A DNA stretch of 6,772 nt from Tropicimonas sp047971885 (GTDB lineage Bacteria > Pseudomonadota > Alphaproteobacteria > Rhodobacterales > Rhodobacteraceae), in assembly GCF_047971885.1 (NCBI RefSeq), contig NZ_JBKEAE010000012.1, positions 1 to 6,772 of the forward strand, given 5' to 3'. Positions 1-3,880 of the stretch are shown here, one piece after another. The notes beneath the pieces were generated by a model. It was not told where the DNA came from. It was given only the letters and a program-made list of their open reading frames with translations, and ran no database searches. Made by a program: the position numbers and the translations under genes. Within the stretch, counting starts at the first letter, position 1. Each line of letters begins with the position of its first letter.

Positions 1-167
1 GCGATCCGGCGCTTGGAGAAGGTCAGGTCCGTCAGGGCCTTCTCGACCTTCTTGCCGCGGATCATCGCCGCAACGAGGTTCAGCTTCTGCGGCGAGGTGC
101 GCAGCATGCGGACCTTGGCCATCGCTTCGTTGTCCGCCACGCGGCGGGGATTCTTATCCTTGCCCAT
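1..167 (-). CDS. rplV: 50S ribosomal protein L22 (N-terminal part, cut by window edge)
   Basis: L22 is a large-subunit protein that binds 23S rRNA and lines the nascent-peptide exit tunnel. The first 55 codons are present, from ATG at 167-165 (minus strand). The product opens MGKDKNPRRVADNEAMAKVR and continues with the L22 hallmark RMLRTSPQKLNLVAAMIRG and the run KKVEKALTDLTFSKRRI. The rest, including the tunnel beta-hairpin, lies outside the window. It follows rpsS with a 6-base gap, and its ribosome-binding site (GAGGAA) lies within the end of rpsS, so the two are probably translationally coupled. The rpsS-rplV order is the normal S10-operon order. Identification is from family knowledge and is very safe; only the N-terminal half can be judged. 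Confidence 0.98.
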   Translation of the reverse strand, partial: MGKDKNPRRVADNEAMAKVRMLRTSPQKLNLVAAMIRGKKVEKALTDLTFSKRRI

Positions 168-173
168 GGTGGA

Positions 174-452
174 TTACTTCCTCTTGGCTTTCTTGTCCGC
201 CGCGTGACCGTAATAGGTCCGGGTCGGCGCGTATTCACCGAATTTCTGGCCGATCATGTCCTCGGAGACGGAAACGGGGATATGTTTCTTGCCGTTGTAG
301 ACACCGAAGGTGAGGCCGACGAATTGCGGCAGGATGGTGGAGCGGCGCGACCAGATCTTGATGACCTCGTTGCGGCCGGATTCGCGGGATTTTTCCGCCT
401 TCTTCAACACGTAGCTGTCGACGAAGGGGCCTTTCCAGACGGAACGTGCCAT
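174..452 (-). CDS. rpsS: 30S ribosomal protein S19
   Basis: S19 is a small-subunit head protein that contacts 16S rRNA with S13 near the decoding region. The 92-residue product is complete and of the usual family length. It starts MARSVWKGPFVDSYVLKK, and the signature region is visible around residues 52-78 (YNGKKHIPVSVSEDMIGQKF, then GEYAPTRTYYGH), followed by a basic tail KKAKRK. Its start lies 3 bases after the rplB stop, and an A/G-rich Shine-Dalgarno-like run lies in the last rplB codons, so it is part of the same transcript. No odd features. Confidence 0.99.
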   Translation of the reverse strand: MARSVWKGPFVDSYVLKKAEKSRESGRNEVIKIWSRRSTILPQFVGLTFGVYNGKKHIPVSVSEDMIGQKFGEYAPTRTYYGHAADKKAKRK

Positions 453-455
453 GTG

Positions 456-1298
456 TTAGCGACCCTTCTTCTTGGCGTGGCGCGAACGCAGAATGTACTT
501 CTGCGAGTCCTTGTTGGTGTCCCGCGTACGGGCGCCCTTGGTCGGCTTGCCCCACGGGGTCACCGGGTGACGACCGCCCGAGGTCCGGCCTTCACCGCCA
601 CCATGGGGGTGATCGATCGGGTTCATGACGACGCCGCGCACCGACGGGCGCTTGCCCTGATGGCGGGTGCGGCCGGCCTTGCCGAAGTTCTGGTTCGAGT
701 TGTCGGGGTTCGACACCGCGCCGATGGTCGCCATGCATTCCTGACGCACCATGCGCAGCTCGCCCGAGCTGAGGCGAATCTGGGCGTAGCCGCCATCGCG
801 GCCGACGAACTGGGCATAGGTGCCCGCAGCGCGAGCGATCTGGCCGCCCTTGCCGGGCTTCATCTCGATATTGTGGACGATCGTGCCGATCGGCATGCCC
901 GAAAACGGCATCGCGTTGCCGGGCTTCACGTCGACCCTGGCGCCGGCAATGACCTGATCGCCCACCGCCAGACGTTGCGGCGCCAGAATATAGGCCTGCG
1001 TGCCGTCCTCGTATTTGATCAGCGCGATAAAGGCGGTCCGGTTCGGATCGTATTCGATCCGCTCGACGGTTGCCGCCACGTCGAACTTGTTGCGTTTGAA
1101 ATCGACGATGCGGTAGAGGCGTTTCGCCCCGCCACCACGGCGCCGTGCGGTAATGCGTCCGGTGTTGTTCCGGCCGCCCTTTTTTGTCAGACCCTCGGTG
1201 AGGGATTTGACGGGGCGTCCTTTCCACAGCTCCGAACGGTCGATCAGCACCAGCCCGCGCTGGCCCGGCGTCGTCGGCTTGTACGACTTGAGTGCCAT
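456..1298 (-). CDS. rplB: 50S ribosomal protein L2
   Basis: L2 binds 23S rRNA, aids subunit association and supports the peptidyl transferase centre. The 280-residue product is complete, close to the usual length of about 275. It begins MALKSYKPTTPGQRGLVLID. The conserved C-terminal signature MNPIDHPHGGGEGRTSGGRH starts at residue 225 and contains the histidines near E. coli His229; the protein ends in the basic RSRHAKKKGR. The start at 1298-1296 is supported by a GGAAGA ribosome-binding site at 1307-1312 (8-base spacing) and by an in-frame TGA 16 bases upstream. It heads rpsS and rplV. Unusually, it is not preceded by rplW (L23): the next gene upstream on this strand is a serine hydrolase more than 300 bases away. 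From memory, the sequence looks Rhodobacterales-like. Confidence 0.99.
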   Translation of the reverse strand: MALKSYKPTTPGQRGLVLIDRSELWKGRPVKSLTEGLTKKGGRNNTGRITARRRGGGAKRLYRIVDFKRNKFDVAATVERIEYDPNRTAFIALIKYEDGTQAYILAPQRLAVGDQVIAGARVDVKPGNAMPFSGMPIGTIVHNIEMKPGKGGQIARAAGTYAQFVGRDGGYAQIRLSSGELRMVRQECMATIGAVSNPDNSNQNFGKAGRTRHQGKRPSVRGVVMNPIDHPHGGGEGRTSGGRHPVTPWGKPTKGARTRDTNKDSQKYILRSRHAKKKGR

Positions 1299-1321
1299 GC
1301 TTTCTGTCTTCCGTCAGCTTT

Positions 1322-1376
1322 GCAGGGCTTGGCGCCCCGCTATGTATGGGCCTTTCGGCCGGGTAAAGGGCCCTTT
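1322..1376 (-). promoter_or_regulatory. Structured 5' leader of rplB (candidate)
   Basis: Three consecutive inverted repeats lie just upstream of the rplB ribosome-binding site. In the minus-strand RNA these are: the self-complementary 12-mer AAAGGGCCCTTT (1365-1376); GGCC-GAAA-GGCC (1349-1360), a 4-pair stem closed by a GNRA tetraloop; and GCGGGGC-GCCAA-GCCCTGC (1322-1340), a 7-pair stem including one G-U pair. The last ends about 10 bases before GGAAGA. Ribosomal operons are often controlled by an r-protein binding to such a leader, so autoregulation is possible. That role is inference only; GC-rich DNA forms short stems by chance. Confidence 0.35.
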
Positions 1377-1415
1377 GCGAGGTCCCCAGGATGATGTTCT
1401 CGCGAACAAAGCCAA

Positions 1416-1437
1416 AGCCCCGGACGCATCCGGGGCT
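1416..1437 (-). terminator. Hairpin, likely rho-independent terminator on the minus strand
   Basis: The 9-base arms AGCCCCGGA and TCCGGGGCT are perfectly complementary around a 4-base loop. On the minus strand the stem runs into TTTGGCTTTGTTC, an interrupted T-rich stretch, as in an imperfect rho-independent terminator; the plus strand has no T run after it. It would end transcripts from the serine hydrolase (stop about 180 bases upstream) before they enter rplB. Alternatively, if the promoter candidate at 1453-1479 is real, it would act as an attenuator in the rplB leader. Confidence 0.55.
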
Positions 1438-1452
1438 CGGCGGATGGGCTCT

Positions 1453-1479
1453 CTTATGAGAGAGGCCGGAGCGGGTCAA
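1453..1479 (-). promoter_or_regulatory. Weak sigma70-like promoter candidate towards rplB
   Basis: On the minus strand, TTGACC (1474-1479) matches the -35 consensus at 5 of 6 positions. The -10 is poor: CATAAG (1453-1458, 15-base spacer) matches 4 of 6 and TAAGAG (1451-1456, 17-base spacer) matches 3 of 6. Because rplB lacks its normal upstream operon, some promoter in this interval is expected. This is the best candidate seen, but it lies upstream of the terminator-like hairpin, which weakens the case. Confidence 0.25.
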
Positions 1480-1618
1480 GCGATTCCCGGTTGGGTACAA
1501 ACGGTTTCAGCCCGTCATCCCGGAGGTTTGCCAACATCGGTGCACGCCTTCAACGGGATAATCGTTTGCTTCCTGTCTGGCGACCTTTGCAAGCGGATCA
1601 GTAGAATATGACTCTATA

Positions 1619-2617
1619 TCAGTAGGTTGAAACGATATCGCCTGCGAGGTTGCGCAGGTCCCCGAAATATCCGTCGCCTCGTGCCGGGCGGTTGAGGTCC
1701 GACAGGATGGTGATCGTCAGGCGCCGGTCCGGCACGACGACGAGCATCTGCCCGCCATAGCCTCGTGCATACACCGCCTGTGTGCCGCCGAACCGGGTCA
1801 GGAACCAGCCGTAGCCATAGGCGTCGCCGGAAAAGGGCGAGCGCGTGCGCGGCCGGAAGGACGTATCGAGCCAGCCCTCGCCCACCACCCGCCGGCCATC
1901 GATCTGGCCGCGGTTCAGGACCATGTCCCCGATCCGTGCGAGATCCAGCGGGCTGATCGCCATGTCGTTGCCGCCGAGGAACCGCCCCTGCGGGTCCGTG
2001 ATCCATGGCGGGATCCGGATGTCGAGCGGATCGCCGAGCCACCCTTGGGCGAGCGCGTGCAGGCTCTCCCCCGATGACCGCGCCAGCGCCGCGCCAAGGA
2101 CATGCCAGCCGCCGGTGGAATAGATGAACCGCCCGCCGGGCGGGCTGTCTGCCGGGCGTGACAGCACATATTCGACCCAATCGCCGCTCGAAACCCAGGC
2201 GCCGTAATTCGGCCCCGAGGTGCTTTCCAGCCCCGCCTGCATGCTCAGCAGGTTGCCAATCGTGAGCGCGTCCCGCTGATCGCCGGTCGCCGGATGCCCG
2301 AGAAGCGGCAGGATGCGCTGGTCGGGACCGGTAAGAATGCCCTTGTCGATGGCGATTCCGGTCAGCAGCGCGACGATGGTCTTGGACACCGATTTGACAT
2401 TCGCCGGCTGCTCCAGTGACCAGCCGCGAAAGGCTTCGGCAATGCGCGTCTGCCCGTCCTGCCGGACGATCAGTGCGTGCAACTGCTCAAGGCCGGCGGC
2501 TGTTGCCAGAACGTCGCTTGGGCGGCTCTGCGCCTCCGCGCCGCGCCCGGCGAAAGCGCCCGCCAAGGCCGCCGCCGTGCCCTGCAACACCGCACGGCGT
2601 TCGAAGTTGAATGTCAT
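1619..2617 (-). CDS. Exported serine hydrolase, beta-lactamase / PBP4-like family
   Basis: A 332-residue product of the serine beta-lactamase-like family (class C/esterase/D-aminopeptidase relatives). An N-terminal twin-arginine-type signal is visible: ERRAVLQG at residues 6-13, then an alanine-rich core to about residue 30, which points to periplasmic export by Tat. The catalytic SxxK motif is SVSK (nucleophile Ser76, Lys79). The second motif, usually YxN, is Tyr166-Ser-Thr (FIYSTGGWH). The third, KTG-like motif region is represented by ARGYGGQ (residues 284-290). The ATG at 2617 was chosen because AAGGA lies about 8 bases upstream; an in-frame ATG 9 bases earlier sits right against that site, and a more distant ATG at 2692 would bury the signal. 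The substrate cannot be told: amide, ester or peptidoglycan-peptide cleavage are all possible, and true beta-lactam resistance is not implied. It is divergent from the solute-binding protein gene. Confidence 0.9.
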   Translation of the reverse strand: MTFNFERRAVLQGTAAALAGAFAGRGAEAQSRPSDVLATAAGLEQLHALIVRQDGQTRIAEAFRGWSLEQPANVKSVSKTIVALLTGIAIDKGILTGPDQRILPLLGHPATGDQRDALTIGNLLSMQAGLESTSGPNYGAWVSSGDWVEYVLSRPADSPPGGRFIYSTGGWHVLGAALARSSGESLHALAQGWLGDPLDIRIPPWITDPQGRFLGGNDMAISPLDLARIGDMVLNRGQIDGRRVVGEGWLDTSFRPRTRSPFSGDAYGYGWFLTRFGGTQAVYARGYGGQMLVVVPDRRLTITILSDLNRPARGDGYFGDLRNLAGDIVSTY

Positions 2618-2656
2618 GGCCGGCATCCTTTTTCCAGCAATTCCTTCAGATCTCGG

Positions 2657-2670
2657 ATCCCGGGCGGGAT
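2657..2670. repeat. Inverted repeat upstream of the hydrolase gene, possible operator
   Basis: ATCCCG-GG-CGGGAT: 6-base perfect arms with a 2-base spacer, centred about 46 bases upstream of the hydrolase start. The size and spacing fit a dimeric regulator site. A 14-base palindrome in GC-rich DNA can arise by chance, and no second copy was noticed in the window. Confidence 0.3.
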
Positions 2671-2889
2671 ATTCAAGGACCGGAGGCATCATTTGCCGGC
2701 GCAGTCGATTCCCTTGACAGAAGTGCCGAAAAACCTGCCGAATGGACCATGATGAAGTTCACCCGGGCTCGCTTCCGCTCGTATTCGGGCGCCTGCGCGA
2801 TCGCGGTCACCCTCCATCGCACGAATCGTCGACCGGCGGGTGGGACCAGATCGTCTTGTCGTCCAATGGCACGCTACCCGGTGGATATC

Positions 2890-2895
2890 GGAGGG
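2890..2895 (+). promoter_or_regulatory. Ribosome-binding site fixing the binding-protein start
   Basis: GGAGGG, a strong Shine-Dalgarno match, ends 4 bases before the ATG at 2900. It argues for that start over the ATG at 2840 in the same frame, which would place 20 extra residues before the twin-arginine signal. Confidence 0.8.
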
Positions 2896-2899
2896 TGTG

Positions 2900-3748
2900 A
2901 TGAAACGCAGGGATTTTCTGTCCACGGCAACAACCTGTGCATTGGCGGCGCCGTTTCTGGCGCGTGCCTCTCCGGGGCAGACCGTCCTGATCCAGCGCAC
3001 GCTGGATGCCCCACCCCGCTGCGTCGCGCTCGGGAACGGGAAGTGGACCGGTTTCGAAATCGAGGCGTCGCGCATGCTTTGCGACAGGGTCGGCGTGACG
3101 CTGCTGCCCATGGAGGAATATCTCGTCTGGTCGCGCGCGCTGAAAATGATCGAGACCGGCGATATCCACTTGCTGGCGAACGTGACCTGGCGGGCCGAGC
3201 GGGCGGAATACATGGATTTCATCGGCCCCTATGCCATGGCCGACATCTATATCGTCGTCCGCAAGGAAAATGCCGATACCCCCTTCGAGACGCTGGACGA
3301 TTTCACTGTCGGAGACCGGATGTTCGAACGCGTCTCGGCCTCCGCCATCGACCCCGAATTCGACAGGCGGTTCGAGTCCGATCCGGACTTTGCGGCGCAT
3401 TTCATCGGAACGGTGTCGTCCGGGTCATTGCAGAGCATGGGGCATGTCGAGGCATTGGGGAACCGCGTCGCGACCGGACGGGTCTTTGGCGCGATAACCG
3501 ACTGGTACAGCTACAGGGCGCTTCAGCAGATGAAGGCGGCAGATCTGACTTTCGATCCCGCCGAACTGACGGGCGTTCCGGCAGCGCTGTTCGAACCGGC
3601 GACCAACTACCTGACGGCCAGCAGACATGTCGATTTGGGATTGCGTGACGATCTGCGATCCGCCTATCGGGAATCGCGCGAGGACGGGTCGTTCGACAGG
3701 ATCTGGAGGGAGTGGTATGGTGACCGGCAGATGCCCCCGGCAACCTGA
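2900..3748 (+). CDS. Periplasmic solute-binding protein, family 3 (SBP_bac_3-like)
   Basis: A 282-residue exported protein that should bind a small ligand (amino-acid-like in most of the family) between two lobes. The N-terminus MKRRDFLSTATTCALAAPFL is a twin-arginine signal (RRDFL), with cleavage likely near residues 22-26. Family features: GKWTGFEIEASRML at 47-60, the lobe region TWRAERAEYMDFIGPYAMAD at 96-115, VVRKENADTPFETLDDF at 119-135 and the C-terminal EDGSFDRIWREWYGD at 261-275. Arg101 falls where the ligand-carboxylate arginine of amino-acid binders lies, while the Thr usually three residues before it appears to be Arg98. This suggests a different ligand, by eye alignment only. No ABC permease or ATPase is adjacent; a sensor kinase follows on the same strand 132 bases on, so a signalling role is likely. 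A transport role with distant partners remains possible. Confidence 0.9.
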   Translation: MKRRDFLSTATTCALAAPFLARASPGQTVLIQRTLDAPPRCVALGNGKWTGFEIEASRMLCDRVGVTLLPMEEYLVWSRALKMIETGDIHLLANVTWRAERAEYMDFIGPYAMADIYIVVRKENADTPFETLDDFTVGDRMFERVSASAIDPEFDRRFESDPDFAAHFIGTVSSGSLQSMGHVEALGNRVATGRVFGAITDWYSYRALQQMKAADLTFDPAELTGVPAALFEPATNYLTASRHVDLGLRDDLRSAYRESREDGSFDRIWREWYGDRQMPPAT

Positions 3749-3860
3749 CCGCCAGATTTCCGGCGATGTGGGAATCACCCATTCCGGCCGCTCCGGGTCG
3801 CGGCATCCGCCACCGGCTCCTGTTGCCCGGTCGCTTCGCCGCGTCGCTGCGATGAACGCC

Positions 3861-3878
3861 GCGGGAAAGGTATCCCGC
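3861..3878 (+). promoter_or_regulatory. Hairpin enclosing the kinase ribosome-binding site
   Basis: GCGGGA-AAGGTA-TCCCGC: a perfect 6-pair stem whose 6-base loop holds AAGG, the only Shine-Dalgarno-like sequence near the kinase ATG at 3881 (10 bases downstream). The stem could present or restrict the site and keep kinase expression low relative to the binding protein. The symmetry is seen directly; any role is inference. Confidence 0.4.
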
Positions 3879-3880
3879 AA

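Larger units (their letters stand above)
1299..1618. other. Gene-free 320-base interval with the rplB leader
   Basis: No convincing coding region lies between rplB and the serine hydrolase on either strand. Open frames here are extensions of rplB shadow frames, and nothing resembling the C-terminus of L23 (the usual upstream protein) was found when the minus strand was read. Read towards rplB, the interval contains a weak promoter candidate (1453-1479), a strong 9-base-pair hairpin (1416-1437), a 12-base palindrome (1365-1376), a small stem with a GAAA loop (1349-1360), a 7-pair stem (1322-1340) and the rplB ribosome-binding site. The part from 1500 to 1618 shows no recognisable motif. Confidence 0.7.
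2618..2899. other. Divergent intergenic region between hydrolase and binding-protein genes
   Basis: These 282 bases separate two oppositely directed genes and must hold the promoters of both. On the plus strand a perfect TTGACA sits at 2714-2719, but no good -10 follows at normal spacing (CCGAAT at 18 bases matches only 3 of 6). No good minus-strand promoter was recognised. A short palindrome at 2657-2670 is listed separately. A plus-strand open frame crosses the region from 2611, but it continues out of frame through the binding-protein gene and has no homology I recognise. Confidence 0.6.

Noticed and set aside
204..1394. 396-codon open frame on the plus strand opposite rpsS and rplB
   Set aside because: It lies antisense to two certain ribosomal genes; its composition is that of a GC-rich shadow frame with no recognisable domain.
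592..1500. 302-codon minus-strand frame overlapping rplB and extending into the leader, considered as a possible rplW remnant
   Set aside because: The part upstream of rplB does not resemble the L23 C-terminus, and the rest is rplB in another frame.
2714..2743. Promoter for the binding-protein gene based on a perfect TTGACA
   Set aside because: No -10 better than 3 of 6 matches at 16-19 bases; noted only as a -35-like element.
2611..3648. 345-codon plus-strand frame starting in the divergent region
   Set aside because: It runs out of frame through the binding-protein gene, is rich in Arg/Gly/Ala, has no strong ribosome-binding site and no recognisable motif.
3771..3785. GGAAT-CACCC-ATTCC hairpin after the binding-protein gene as a terminator
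   Set aside because: Only 5 pairs and no T run; it would also separate two genes that probably share a transcript.
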